DNA of 64,000 nucleotides from Runella sp. CRIBMP (GCF_009905605.1 NZ_JAAAKZ010000003.1:682001-746000); one strand, 5' to 3'. Positions 51,438-61,080 are shown, numbered from the stretch's first letter. Notes: generated by a model not told the origin, from the sequence alone. Translations and numbers: made by a program.

Positions 51438-52232
51438 ATGCTCACAAAACGTATCATACCTTGCCTCGATGTGAAAGACGGGCGAACTGTAAAAGGAGTT
51501 AATTTTGTAAATCTCCGCGACGCTGGCGATGCCGTCGAACTCGCCGCCGTATATGCCGAGCAGGGAGCTGATGAGCTGGTGTTTTTGGATATAACGGCCA
51601 CCGTCGAAGGGCGCGGAACACTCCTAGAACTGGTACGTCGCGTAGCGCATACCATCAATATTCCTTTTACCGTTGGTGGGGGAATCTCATCCAAAGCGGA
51701 TGTTTCGGCGCTGCTCAACGCGGGTGCTGATAAGGTTTCTATCAATTCAGCGGCGGTCCGTAATCCCGACTTAATCAATGAGTTGGCACTGGAGTTTGGT
51801 AGCCAGTGCATCGTGGTAGCGATTGATACCCGACAGGTTGAGAGGTCAGATAAACTTCTGACCGCAGAGGCGGCCGCTTCTAATTTTGTTCATACCCATG
51901 GCGGGCGTAAGCCGACCGAACTGCGTACGTTGGAATGGGCCAAGGAAGTAGAAGAGCGCGGCGCGGGGGAGATTTTGCTGACCTCGATGGACACAGATGG
52001 TACCAAAAATGGCTTTGCGTTGGAACTAACTTCTACCATATCGCGCAACGCCAATATTCCCGTGATTGCTTCGGGCGGGGCGGGTACGATGGAGCATTTT
52101 TATGAAGTATTTACCACTGGCTACGCTGACGCGGGTTTGGCGGCGAGTATTTTTCACTTCAAAGAAATCGAGATTCCGGCGTTGAAACAGTATTTGCACG
52201 AGCGGGGGATTCCGATGCGGATGTCGCGCTAA
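51438..52232 (+). CDS. hisF: Imidazole glycerol phosphate synthase subunit HisF
   Basis: This 264-residue TIM-barrel cyclase subunit converts PRFAR and ammonia to imidazole glycerol phosphate and AICAR. The catalytic aspartates are D11 ([14 protein letters not shown]) and the one in [10 protein letters not shown]. Phosphate-binding loops are at VGGGISS and IASGGAG. The gene lies outside a his operon: its upstream neighbour is an acetyltransferase and HisH, its glutaminase partner, is not in this window. Its stop overlaps the 3' end of the convergent LytTR regulator gene by four bases. Confidence 0.95.
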   Translation: MLTKRIIPCLDVKDGRTVKGVNFVNLRDAGDAVELAAVYAEQGADELVFLDITATVEGRGTLLELVRRVAHTINIPFTVGGGISSKADVSALLNAGADKVSINSAAVRNPDLINELALEFGSQCIVVAIDTRQVERSDKLLTAEAAASNFVHTHGGRKPTELRTLEWAKEVEERGAGEILLTSMDTDGTKNGFALELTSTISRNANIPVIASGGAGTMEHFYEVFTTGYADAGLAASIFHFKEIEIPALKQYLHERGIPMRMSR

Positions 52233-52954
52233 CTTTGTTTGCGTTCAATAAACTCTTTTACGCTTTTTCGGTACGTATCGCTGATTGGAATCCATACTTT
52301 TCCGATTTGTATTTTTTCTTTTTCGATGGTGTCAATCGCGTCAAATGATACTAGAAAAGAATGATGCACGCGGATAAAGTGATGAGGGGTGAGCTGTGCT
52401 TCCAAGGACTTCAACGTTTGCAGGGTCACCACCTTTTTTTCTTTGGTATGAATCGTGACGTAGTCTTTTAGACCTTCGATATAAAGGATTTCGTTGAGCC
52501 GGATTTTGACCAATTTGGTGCCATCTTTGACAAAAATGGAGGCTTGTGTTTGGTCAATGGGAGCGACGGTTTCGAGAGCAGGCGGCGGGGGTGCGGTGGA
52601 AAGCCGTTGCGTGGCTTTTTCGACAGATTTTAAAAATCGCTCCAGCGTAATGGGTTTTAATAAATAATCTAACACATCCAGTTCATAGCCTTCAATGGCG
52701 TACTCTGAGTAGGCGGTGGTAAGAATGACCAACGGCTTTTTGGGCAGTATTTTCAGTAGCGATATGCCCGTGATTTCGGGCATTTGAATGTCAGAGAAAA
52801 GAATATCAACGGAGTTGTTACGTAAATATTCCAAAGCGGCCAATGGATTAGCAAACGATTTGACCAGCTGTAAGTGGCTAACTTTCAGGATGTATTGCTC
52901 CAATAAGTTTCGGGCCAGCGGCTCGTCTTCCACCACTACGCAGGTCAGGGTCAT
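52229..52954 (-). CDS. LytTR-family response regulator
   Basis: This 241-residue regulator has a receiver domain (3-118; acidic pocket E9/D10, phosphoacceptor D55 in [13 protein letters not shown] lysine) and a LytTR DNA-binding domain (about 140-238, [18 protein letters not shown]). It starts with a four-base ATGA overlap at the stop codon of its kinase gene, so the pair is translationally coupled. It is a paralogue of the system at 31938-33839, with the same order and domain types. Targets are unknown. Confidence 0.93.
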   Translation of the reverse strand: MTLTCVVVEDEPLARNLLEQYILKVSHLQLVKSFANPLAALEYLRNNSVDILFSDIQMPEITGISLLKILPKKPLVILTTAYSEYAIEGYELDVLDYLLKPITLERFLKSVEKATQRLSTAPPPPALETVAPIDQTQASIFVKDGTKLVKIRLNEILYIEGLKDYVTIHTKEKKVVTLQTLKSLEAQLTPHHFIRVHHSFLVSFDAIDTIEKEKIQIGKVWIPISDTYRKSVKEFIERKQS

Positions 52955-54012
52955 ACCAAATTTAATTTAAGCCGTACGCGATATTCATCAGCGTTGTCTT
53001 CGATTTCGAGTTCAAAGTTATCGGGATAACTCAATTCTAAACGTCTCTTGACGTTTTTTAGGCCAATTCCAGATTGTTCTTCCTGATTTACCAGACTTTG
53101 GGGTAACTTGCTGTTGGCAACCGTATAAATGCAGGCCGTTCCTTCCAATAAAATATCAGCGGTAATCCAAGCCCCTGAAAAATTGTTGCTGACGCCATGT
53201 TTAAAGGCATTTTCGAGAAAACTAATAAAAATCAAAGGTACAATCAGTACGCCGCTGGTATTGCCAGCCACTTCAAAATTAATGGGAATGGGCTCATTGA
53301 GGCGGAGTTTTTCGAGACTGATATAATTTTTCATGTACTCGATTTCCTTAATCAACGGTACTTTGGCGTGGTTGGAGTCGTAAATCATGTACCGCATCAT
53401 CTGCGACAGTTTGGCAATCACTTCTGTGGTATTGGGGGAATTGGTAAAGGCCAAATAATACAGGTTATTGAGGGTATTAAACAAAAAATGTGGGTTGATT
53501 TGGGCTTTTAAAAAGCGAAGTTCGGACGTAAGTTTCTCATTCTCAATTTCTTTCTTTTTGGCTTCTAGTTCAAACCAGCCCTCGGCAAATTTGAGCATTC
53601 CTACAAAAATCACAATAAAGAGTGTACTCAATACGACATTAACGGTAAATTTATCTTCGTAGAAATAACAGATTTTCTGGGTATTGCCATCAATCAAATA
53701 CCGTTTTAGCAGAATAAACGCCCGTACCAACACCGCAAACGGGATAGAAAATTCTACAACATAACGCACCAAACTTTTGTGTTTGAGAAATCGGGGAAGA
53801 AAGAAAAAATAATTGAGATACACTACCAACGCCATGAAGAGGACTTCAAACGAAGTATTCTTAAACGCATCCCAAAAACTGACTTCCTGCCCTCGAATGG
53901 GAAAGCGAATTTGGTAAAAGAAAAAAGAGAAATAAACGCACCAAAAGGAAAGGTGTAAAAGTAAAATTCGGTGTCGTTTGATGAATACTTGCATGATAGC
54001 AGGCAGGCGCAA
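52951..54012 (-). CDS. LytS-type sensor histidine kinase
   Basis: This 353-residue membrane kinase has about four helices in the first 150 residues and a coiled region (AKKKEIENEKLTSELRFLKAQ). The His_kinase motif NPHFLFNTLNNLYYLAF carries the phosphorylated H. The ATPase motifs are ENAFKHGVS and SGIGLKNVKRRL. There is no periplasmic sensor domain. It overlaps the LytTR regulator gene by four bases and is its partner. The intergenic region upstream (54013-54293, 281 bases) shows no gene; the only clear element is the yceI promoter. Confidence 0.91.
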   Translation of the reverse strand: MRLPAIMQVFIKRHRILLLHLSFWCVYFSFFFYQIRFPIRGQEVSFWDAFKNTSFEVLFMALVVYLNYFFFLPRFLKHKSLVRYVVEFSIPFAVLVRAFILLKRYLIDGNTQKICYFYEDKFTVNVVLSTLFIVIFVGMLKFAEGWFELEAKKKEIENEKLTSELRFLKAQINPHFLFNTLNNLYYLAFTNSPNTTEVIAKLSQMMRYMIYDSNHAKVPLIKEIEYMKNYISLEKLRLNEPIPINFEVAGNTSGVLIVPLIFISFLENAFKHGVSNNFSGAWITADILLEGTACIYTVANSKLPQSLVNQEEQSGIGLKNVKRRLELSYPDNFELEIEDNADEYRVRLKLNLV

Positions 54013-54237
54013 GGCGTAAAGTAAGATTCGCTAAAGCGGCTAAATTTCGGGAAAAGAAAGGTATTGTGCTAATTTCTGTGATTTAATGGGGGATTTCTGC
54101 GCTTTTTTTCGGCATTCTTGGTATTTTAGTCGACTATTCAGCTGAATGGTTCTGCTTTACTGATTGGTCGAATAATCTACCGTATGGCCGATTTAGTGGA
54201 GTCAATGGTCGAAAAGGTGCGGAGAAGTTTAAAACTT

Positions 54238-54245
54238 TATTTTTG
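54238..54245 (+). promoter_or_regulatory. Promoter -7 element for the YceI gene
   Basis: TATTTTTG matches TAnnTTTG exactly, 48 bases before the start codon. No clear -33 element. Confidence 0.5.
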
Positions 54246-54293
54246 ATTTGTGCTCATTAAACTATTTGCTAAATCATTACAACCAAAACAACA

Positions 54294-54860
54294 ATGAAAA
54301 AAATCACGCTAGTAGCCACGGCCCTTCTGATGTCATTCGCCACTTTTGCTCAAACATGGAAAGTTGACAAAGCGCACGCAAAAGTAGGTTTTACCGTAAC
54401 CCACTTATTGATGTCGGAAGTAGATGGTAATTTCAAAGCATTTGATGCTACCATTACCTCCTCAAAAGAAGATTTTTCGGATGCGGTTTTTGAAGTTTCG
54501 GCCGATATAAACAGCATCGATACCGACAATGAGATGCGTGATAATGACCTCAAAAGCGAAAAGCATTTTGACGCGGCAAAATTTCCAAAGTTTACTTTCA
54601 AGAGCACTTCAATCTCTAAAGTAGCCGACAAAAAATACAAATTAACGGGCGACTTAACGCTTAAAGGCGTAACAAAACCGATCACGCTTGATTTAGCATT
54701 GACTGGAACGGGCATGAATGGCCGTACCAAAAAGCCCAAAGCAGGTTTTAAAATCACGGGTGTCATCAAACGCACTGATTTTGGGGTAGGTAGTATGCCA
54801 GCTGCCGTAGTGGGTGAAGATGTAGAGCTGCGCGCTGTTGGTGAGTTTGAGCAGATGTAA
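54294..54860 (+). CDS. YceI-family protein
   Basis: This 188-residue exported lipocalin-like protein has a signal peptide (MKKITLVATALLMSFATFAQ) and the YceI barrel (WKVDKAHAKVGFTVTHL, the SIDTDNEMRDNDLKSEKHFD motif, LTGDLTLKGVTKP and GFKITGVIKRTDFG). Family members bind long-chain lipids such as polyprenols, and some respond to stress or low pH. The exact ligand is unknown. It has its own promoter and ends at a palindromic terminator. Confidence 0.9.
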   Translation: MKKITLVATALLMSFATFAQTWKVDKAHAKVGFTVTHLLMSEVDGNFKAFDATITSSKEDFSDAVFEVSADINSIDTDNEMRDNDLKSEKHFDAAKFPKFTFKSTSISKVADKKYKLTGDLTLKGVTKPITLDLALTGTGMNGRTKKPKAGFKITGVIKRTDFGVGSMPAAVVGEDVELRAVGEFEQM

Positions 54861-54888
54861 GTATTGCGCTTAAAAATAAGTAATAAAG

Positions 54889-54922
54889 GCGTCTGACGGT
54901 TCCAAACCGTCGGACGCTTTTA
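54889..54922. terminator. Bidirectional terminator between yceI and the MBL gene
   Basis: GCGTCTGACGGT, loop TCCAA and ACCGTCGGACGC form a 12-position stem with one mismatch, flanked by A- and T-rich bases. Its GACGGT-TCnnn-ACCGTC core matches the palindrome at 47061. Confidence 0.75.
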
Positions 54923-54952
54923 CTTTTAGCCTATTCAGTGGTTTGTGGAGAG

Positions 54953-55798
54953 TTAGATAAAATCACTGAGCAGGCCTTTGTTTTTCACCCGAATGCCTTT
55001 TTCCGTCATTTCTACCGTACAGCAATCGTGCAGTGGGTCGTGGTCAAAAAACAGAATATAATTATTGTCCAATGCTTCTTTGAGCAGCGCTTCTTTTTCC
55101 TTCATGGTTTCGAGCGGGCGCACATCGTAGCCCATCACGTACGGTACTGGCAAATGCGCGTGCGAAGGAATCGTATCGGCCATAAAAACCACGGTTTGGC
55201 CCTTGTAGGCTATCTTCAACATGGTCATTTTTTCGGTGTGCCCATCCACATAAAGGGGCTGCACATTTGCCCCGAAGGGATTCTGCGTTTTATCCGAAAA
55301 ATACAATTGTCCTGCTTCCTGAATAGGTAAAATGTTTTCCTTAAAAAACGTCGCTTTTTCGCGGGCGTTGGGGAAATTGGCCGTTTGCCAATGCTCCGAA
55401 TGTGTCCAATAATGGGCCTTCGGAAACGTCAGTTCGTAGCCGCTACGGTCAGAATTCCATTTGACCCCGCCGCCGCAATGGTCAAAATGAAGGTGTGAAA
55501 AAATGACATCCGTGATTTCGTGCGCGCCAAAACCTGCTTTTTCGATGGATTTAACCAAATCTCCTTCGCCGTGGCGGTAATAGTACGACTGCCATTTGGG
55601 GTCTTGTTTATCACCCATTCCCGTATCAATGAGCATCAGTCGATTGCCTTCTTCGACGAGCAAACAGCGCATGTCCCAGGAGCATAGGTTGTTTTCGTCG
55701 GCAGGAATTATCCGATTCCAGATTGTTTTGGGCACAACACCAAACATCGCGCCTCCGTCGAGTTTGAAATGTCCGGCATCAATAACGTGTAGTTGCAT
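54953..55798 (-). CDS. MBL-fold metallo-hydrolase
   Basis: This 281-residue cytoplasmic protein has the metallo-beta-lactamase fold. The zinc motif HLHFDHCGG lies near residue 98, the next ligand in THSEHWQ or YVDGHTEKM, and a further D and H in FMADTIPSHAH and FFDHDP. The sequence resembles the lactonase/quorum-quenching and N-acyl homoserine lactonase-like branch, but the family is broad and the substrate is unknown. ATG 55798 is preferred over 55846 because the MQLHVID strand starts there. Confidence 0.86.
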   Translation of the reverse strand: MQLHVIDAGHFKLDGGAMFGVVPKTIWNRIIPADENNLCSWDMRCLLVEEGNRLMLIDTGMGDKQDPKWQSYYYRHGEGDLVKSIEKAGFGAHEITDVIFSHLHFDHCGGGVKWNSDRSGYELTFPKAHYWTHSEHWQTANFPNAREKATFFKENILPIQEAGQLYFSDKTQNPFGANVQPLYVDGHTEKMTMLKIAYKGQTVVFMADTIPSHAHLPVPYVMGYDVRPLETMKEKEALLKEALDNNYILFFDHDPLHDCCTVEMTEKGIRVKNKGLLSDFI

Positions 55799-55882
55799 GA
55801 TAGTGAGTGATTGCGTAATTGGCCTAAAACAACTAAATTCTATCAAAACTTGTTATATTTACTGTATAAAAATTAAAAACTG

Positions 55883-56494
55883 ATGACTGCCGTACTTGTC
55901 AATGAGTGGATGAATGGGGGCACAGAACCCTTTACGTTGGAATTGGCCGATGAAATGGACGACAAAGCATTCTACAAATTTTGCCGCCGGAATGACCACC
56001 TTCGTTTTGAACGCAATCCCGACGGGACCATTTTAATTATGCCTCATACAGGAGGAAAAACAGGAAAAAGAAATTCTGAAATCAATTTTGAATTGGTTTT
56101 ATGGAATCGTCAACACAAAAAGGGAGTTGTTTTCGACTCTTCAACAGCTTTCAAACTTCCCAATTTTGCGACTCGCTCACCAGATGCCGCGTGGATTAGC
56201 GACGAGCGTTGGAACAGCCTGAATGAGGACGAACAGGAGCGCTTTCCTCCCATTGCCCCAGATTTTGTGGTGGAACTGATGTCGGCAAGTGATATCCTGA
56301 AAAAAGCCCAGGAAAAAATGCACGAATACATCGAAAACGGGGTGCAACTGGCTTGGCTTATTCAACCAAGCAGTCAAACCGTGTTTATTTATCGAATAGA
56401 CGGAACGATTAGTAAAGTAGTTGATTTTGATAATAAACTATCTGGAGAAAATGTCTTACCCGAATTTGAGTTTTCACTAAAGCTGCTGCTTTAA
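55883..56494 (+). CDS. Uma2 family protein, second copy
   Basis: This 203-residue PD-(D/E)XK-fold protein has the Uma2 pattern: NGYR-like RNSEINFELVLWNRQ, active-site region SPDAAWISDERW, FPPIAPDFVVELMS and the lysine-containing KKAQEKMHEYIENGVQLAWLI. It is a second Uma2 gene in this window, about 20 kb from the one at 34561 and only distantly similar. Function is not established. It is followed by an orphan response regulator; no link is evident. Confidence 0.86.
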   Translation: MTAVLVNEWMNGGTEPFTLELADEMDDKAFYKFCRRNDHLRFERNPDGTILIMPHTGGKTGKRNSEINFELVLWNRQHKKGVVFDSSTAFKLPNFATRSPDAAWISDERWNSLNEDEQERFPPIAPDFVVELMSASDILKKAQEKMHEYIENGVQLAWLIQPSSQTVFIYRIDGTISKVVDFDNKLSGENVLPEFEFSLKLLL

Positions 56495-56542
56495 GTACCG
56501 AAATTTCGTCCACTTTTATACACAAACCTGAGAGCTTGATTG

Positions 56543-57244
56543 ATGACCCACGACGCAAAAAAAATCCTCATCGTAGAAGATGACTCCCGTATTGCCCAAA
56601 ATATAAGTAAAGGACTTCGTGAAAAAGGTTTTGAAACGGAGATTGCGTATGATGGACTCATTGGTAGTAAAATAGCTACCGCCCATCATTTTGATTTGGT
56701 CATTTTAGACATCAATTTGCCGTCTATGAACGGCTACGAAGTGTGTAAACTCATTCGCCAACGTGACCCCAATGTGCCCGTTTTGATGCTCACGGCCCTT
56801 GGCGAGCCCGACGATAAAATCGAAGGCTTTAACGTGGGAGCCGATGATTATATCGTCAAGCCGTTTGATTTTCGGGAGTTGTTGGCGCGAGTTAACGTAT
56901 TTCTCAAACGCTCACAATCAGACGCCGACAACACGGGCGGTAATATTTTGCGCGTGGCCGACCTTGAAATAAATACGGATACCAAAATCGTGGTTCGGGC
57001 CAATCACGCCATCGACCTTACCCCCAAAGAATTGGCGCTTTTGGAGTATTTGGTGCGCAACAAAGGACGCGTTGTTTCCAAAACCGATATTGCCGAAAAG
57101 GTTTGGGACATGAATTTTGACAGCGGAACCAACGTAGTGGAAGTGTACATTAATTTTCTACGTAAGAAAATAGACCGTGATTTTGATACAAAGCTGATTC
57201 ATACCAAATCTGGAATGGGGTACGTTTTAAAAGAAGATTCGTAA
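56543..57244 (+). CDS. OmpR-family response regulator, orphan
   Basis: This 233-residue regulator has a receiver domain (E12/D13/D14, phosphoacceptor D56 in VILDINLPS, KPF lysine) and a winged-helix domain (about 135-228, DLTPKELALLEYLVRNKG, VEVYINFLRKKID). No kinase gene is next to it, so its partner is elsewhere or it is cross-regulated. ATG 56543 gives the standard N-terminus. It precedes an M3 peptidase by 130 bases. Confidence 0.92.
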   Translation: MTHDAKKILIVEDDSRIAQNISKGLREKGFETEIAYDGLIGSKIATAHHFDLVILDINLPSMNGYEVCKLIRQRDPNVPVLMLTALGEPDDKIEGFNVGADDYIVKPFDFRELLARVNVFLKRSQSDADNTGGNILRVADLEINTDTKIVVRANHAIDLTPKELALLEYLVRNKGRVVSKTDIAEKVWDMNFDSGTNVVEVYINFLRKKIDRDFDTKLIHTKSGMGYVLKEDS

Positions 57245-57374
57245 AAAAAGACTGAGAAGGTAACCAGTACTCACGCAATGATGCCTTCTGTGTAATCACC
57301 TGTTTTGGGGGAGTTGTTTCTCCTGCTTTACCGTTAAATTGCCGCACTTTTGCATCAAACCAATCGTTCATCAC

Positions 57375-59480
57375 ATGAAAACCTATATTTTAGCGGCAAG
57401 CCTGCTCTTTAGTAGCATTGCTTTTGCACAAAACCCGAGTAGTATGAGTTCAAATCCTCTGTTGCAGCCGTTTAATACCCCCCACCAAACGGCCCCCTAT
57501 GACAAAATTAAGCCCGAGCATTTTTTGCCAGCGCTCAAAGAATCCATGGCAGAAGGGCGCAAAGAAATCGATGCGCTTATCAACAACCCCGCCCAGCCTA
57601 CTTTCGAAAACACCATTCTCGCGCTTGAGCAGGGCGGCGGAAATGTGGGGAAAGTAAGCAGTATTTTGTTTCACCTTAACGGTGCCGAAACCAATCCCGA
57701 AATCCAGAAAACCATTCGGGAAGCCTCGCCGATGTTGACCGAATATGGCAATGACATTACGCTCAATGACAAGCTTTTTGCGCGGGTTAAAGCCGTTTGG
57801 GACCAACGCGATAAGCTAAAATTGGATACTGAAAGCGCGATGCTGCTTGAAAAAACCTACAAAAGCTTTTCACGTAACGGGGCCAATTTGAACGACGCCG
57901 ACAAAGAAAAACTTCGTGGAATCAACAAAGAACTGTCGCAGTTGTCCATCAAATTTGCCGAAAATAACTTGGCCGAAACCAACGAATACGCTCTCACGGT
58001 CAACGACGAAAAAGACTTGGCCGGTTTGCCTGATTTTGTGAAAGAAGGAGCCAAAGCGGCGGCTAAAAAAATGAATAAAGAAGGCTGGGTCTTTACGTTG
58101 CAAGCCCCGAGTTATGGGCCGTTTATGCAATACGCCGAAAATCGCGACCTTCGTAAAAAACTCTTTTTGGCGTTCAACGCGCGCGGATTTGGCGGAGATA
58201 AAAACGACAACCAAGCCAATATCGCCCAAATTGTCAAACTTCGTTATGACAAGGCCAAGTTGCTGGGATACGCAACTTGGGCCGACTATATGTTGGAAGA
58301 GCGCATGGCCAACAGCAAGCAAATTGTTACGGACTTCCTGAACGACGTGAAGAAATACGCCGAACCCGCCGCTGCCAAAGAATTGGCTGAATTGACGGCC
58401 TACGCGAAGAAAAACGGTTTTACGGAAGACAAACTTCAGCGTTGGGACGTGTCGTTTTATTCTGAAAAACTGAAGAAAGAAAAATATGCCATCAACGACG
58501 AATTGTTGAAGCCTTATTTCAAACTCGAAAACGTATTGGATGGCATTTTTACGTTGACCAATAAACTGTACGGCATCACATTCAAAGAAAATAAAGAAAT
58601 CGCGGGTTGGCACCCAGAAGTGAAAACGTATGAGGTGTTTGATAAAGACGGTAAATTTTTGGCGGTTTGGTACGGAGATTATTTCCCCCGTCCTGGCAAA
58701 CGTGCTGGCGCGTGGAATAACAGCATTCAGGACCAGTGGGTTGAAAATGGCAAAGAGTTTAGGCCACACGTGGTCAATGTGTGTAACTTCTCGCGACCAA
58801 CCGATAGCAAGCCTTCCTTGTTGTCTTTCAGTGAAGTAACAACGCTTTTCCATGAATTTGGACACGCCTTGCACGCTATGCTGGCCAACGGAAAATACCA
58901 AACTACCTCTGGTACCAGCGTGGCTTGGGACTTTGTAGAGTTGCCGAGTCAAATCATGGAAAACTTTGCCGAAGAGCCAGAAGTATTACGGATTTTTGCA
59001 AGACATTATCAAACTGGCGAAGTGATTCCGCAGGAATACATCGACAAAATTCGCGCCAGCTCTAATTTTATGGCGGGCCTCGCCAATATGCGTCAGGTAG
59101 GTTTGGGCATGATTGATATGGCTTGGCACAGTACCGTTCCTAACGGTGAGACCGTAGTTCAAATCGAAGAAAAGGCCGACGTGGGCGCTAAACTATACCC
59201 CAAAACCGAAGGAACGAGCGTCAGCACCGCATTTAGTCACATTTTTGCGGGGGGCTATTCGTCTGGTTATTATAGCTACAAATGGTCTGAAGTATTGGAT
59301 GCCGATGCGTTTGAGTTGTTCAAAGAAAAAGGCATTTTCAATCAAGAAGTGGCGCAATCTTTCCGTGATAATGTACTCTCAAAAGGCGGCAGCGAAAAGC
59401 CAATGGTGCTTTATAAGCGCTTCCGTGGCCGTGAACCTAGACCCGAAGCAATGCTAAAGCGCGCTGGTTTGACTTTGTAA
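57375..59480 (+). CDS. Exported M3 peptidase (peptidyl-dipeptidase Dcp-like)
   Basis: This 701-residue zinc metallopeptidase of family M3 has the HEFGHALH motif (H493, E494, H497) and a downstream glutamate in ELPSQIMENF. The N-terminal helical domain and C-terminal SPEDR-like region YKWSEVLDADAFE are as expected. A signal peptide (MKTYILAASLLFSSIAFAQ) indicates export. It probably trims dipeptides from peptides in the periplasm. ATG 57375 is preferred to 57339 because the leader starts there. It ends at a bidirectional terminator. Confidence 0.93.
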   Translation: MKTYILAASLLFSSIAFAQNPSSMSSNPLLQPFNTPHQTAPYDKIKPEHFLPALKESMAEGRKEIDALINNPAQPTFENTILALEQGGGNVGKVSSILFHLNGAETNPEIQKTIREASPMLTEYGNDITLNDKLFARVKAVWDQRDKLKLDTESAMLLEKTYKSFSRNGANLNDADKEKLRGINKELSQLSIKFAENNLAETNEYALTVNDEKDLAGLPDFVKEGAKAAAKKMNKEGWVFTLQAPSYGPFMQYAENRDLRKKLFLAFNARGFGGDKNDNQANIAQIVKLRYDKAKLLGYATWADYMLEERMANSKQIVTDFLNDVKKYAEPAAAKELAELTAYAKKNGFTEDKLQRWDVSFYSEKLKKEKYAINDELLKPYFKLENVLDGIFTLTNKLYGITFKENKEIAGWHPEVKTYEVFDKDGKFLAVWYGDYFPRPGKRAGAWNNSIQDQWVENGKEFRPHVVNVCNFSRPTDSKPSLLSFSEVTTLFHEFGHALHAMLANGKYQTTSGTSVAWDFVELPSQIMENFAEEPEVLRIFARHYQTGEVIPQEYIDKIRASSNFMAGLANMRQVGLGMIDMAWHSTVPNGETVVQIEEKADVGAKLYPKTEGTSVSTAFSHIFAGGYSSGYYSYKWSEVLDADAFELFKEKGIFNQEVAQSFRDNVLSKGGSEKPMVLYKRFRGREPRPEAMLKRAGLTL

Positions 59481-59496
59481 CTCCTTAAAATACAGC

Positions 59497-59531
59497 AAAA
59501 AGGCAGGTTTTCTAAAAGCCTGCCTTTTTTG
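59497..59531. terminator. Bidirectional terminator after the M3 peptidase
   Basis: AAAAAGGCAGG (59497-59507) pairs perfectly with CCTGCCTTTTT (59519-59529), flanked by A and T runs, between convergent genes. Confidence 0.88.
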
Positions 59532-59551
59532 TATTTATGGGTTTTATTTTA

Positions 59552-60979
59552 CTACCCAATGGTTGTCGCGATTTTCTCAATCTCTGCCAAAAGTGCTACT
59601 AAATCTTCCTTTGTTGTGAGGGGATTCATCAACGATACCCGTAAATATAATTTTTCGCGCAGGGTGGTTTGAACAATGTAAAAATTGCCCTTTTCCAATA
59701 ATCGTTGCCTAATGACCGTATTGACTGAATTGTACGCTTCTGGGTTTTGACGCTCTCCCACAAACCGAAAACAAACGATATTGCTTTGTGGCTCGACGCC
59801 TAATTCAAAACGTGGATTTGCTTGTAGTATTTCGACGAAATCATGCGCTAAGCCGTGAAGTGTGTCTACATTTTCGGCAAAGATTTCTTCGCCGTAGGCT
59901 TTCAAAATGGAATATACTTTGACGCTCATCATCAGTTTGGTACATTCAAAGGTGCGTTTGCCCGAGTTAAACCATTCTTGTGAGCCCTGATTAGCCCACA
60001 AATACTGCGCTTTTTGGTGAAAGGTTTTAAATGCATCGTCTCCGTTTTTGAAAATAAGCGCCGTGGCTAGCGCAGGTGTCATGAGCATTTTGTGCCAATC
60101 AATCACGACTGAATCGGCAAGGTTGATGCCTGCGACCAATGATTTGTATTTTTCGGAGAATACCACCGCGCCGCCGTGCGCCCCGTCGACGTGAAACCAA
60201 AGGTTGTGTTGAGCGCAAAATTTGCCGATGGCCTTCAAATCGTCGTACGAGCCAGTGGAAGTTGAGCACGCGCTTCCGATAACTGCAATAACGCTTAAAC
60301 CCTCGTTGGACGCTTGTTGGTAATATTCCTCCAAGAGTTCGGTGCGTAGTTGAAAACGCTCGTTTGTCGGAATTTTGATGATGCCTTCGCTGCCCATTCC
60401 CATGATGCGTGCCGCCCTGTCGATGCAGTAGTGGGCTTCTTCCGAAACCATCACGGCCAAGCGCCCGCTGTGGCCTTCTTCCCACACATCGGTGGGGGCT
60501 TTAGCCGCACGGGCTGCCAACAAAGCCGTCAGGTTGGCTAAGGTACCACCAGAGGTTAACAAGCCAGAGGCGTGTGTAGTAAAGCCGATTTTATTGGCCA
60601 ATAAATCACCCAAAATTCGTTCTAATGGGTTGGAGACCAGTCCCATTTCATAAACCGCCATGCCGTTGTTGAGCATTCCAGTCAAAAGCCCCGTCAATGC
60701 CGCAATGGGCAAGGGAGGTGATACTTGATGACCCATGTAGCGGGGATGATGCAAATGCGTGGATTGCTGAATTACTTTCTCAAAAAATGTCAATGGATTG
60801 CCCTTTCCTTCCTCAAAGTCTTGTTGCCAAACTTCCAGATTCTCTTCTGGTAAACGGTACGGAATCACCGTTTCTAGGGCCTGATTTTGGGCGTTGGAAA
60901 GATAGTCCGCCAGCATATCCACCAATTGGTGGGCTTCTTGGCGAAAATGTTCAGGCGAATAGGCTTGTGTAAGATTCAT
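59552..60979 (-). CDS. PLP-dependent amino acid decarboxylase (group II)
   Basis: This 475-residue PLP enzyme is similar to L-2,4-diaminobutyrate and aromatic amino acid decarboxylases. The cofactor-binding HVDGAHGGAV and the PLP-lysine in VVIDWHKMLMTP are present, together with TSGGTLANLTALLAAR. It is shorter than some group II decarboxylases. ATG 60979 is preferred; a longer start at 61021 would add 14 residues and reach toward the LysR gene. The LysR regulator gene is divergent 101 bases upstream, so it probably controls this gene. The substrate is not determined. Confidence 0.87.
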   Translation of the reverse strand: MNLTQAYSPEHFRQEAHQLVDMLADYLSNAQNQALETVIPYRLPEENLEVWQQDFEEGKGNPLTFFEKVIQQSTHLHHPRYMGHQVSPPLPIAALTGLLTGMLNNGMAVYEMGLVSNPLERILGDLLANKIGFTTHASGLLTSGGTLANLTALLAARAAKAPTDVWEEGHSGRLAVMVSEEAHYCIDRAARIMGMGSEGIIKIPTNERFQLRTELLEEYYQQASNEGLSVIAVIGSACSTSTGSYDDLKAIGKFCAQHNLWFHVDGAHGGAVVFSEKYKSLVAGINLADSVVIDWHKMLMTPALATALIFKNGDDAFKTFHQKAQYLWANQGSQEWFNSGKRTFECTKLMMSVKVYSILKAYGEEIFAENVDTLHGLAHDFVEILQANPRFELGVEPQSNIVCFRFVGERQNPEAYNSVNTVIRQRLLEKGNFYIVQTTLREKLYLRVSLMNPLTTKEDLVALLAEIEKIATTIG

Positions 60980-61080
60980 GTTGAGGGTACGTGTTGCGGT
61001 TCTGGCTACAAAACAAATCACTATATTTGATACTAAAAAATACTTAATTTTTACTAATTAATGCTGAATACGTATCAGTT

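Noticed and set aside
57870-58952. A 360-residue open frame on the minus strand inside the M3 peptidase gene
   Set aside because: The plus-strand gene has a full zinc-peptidase motif and signal peptide; the antisense product has no recognisable domain and is a by-product of codon bias.
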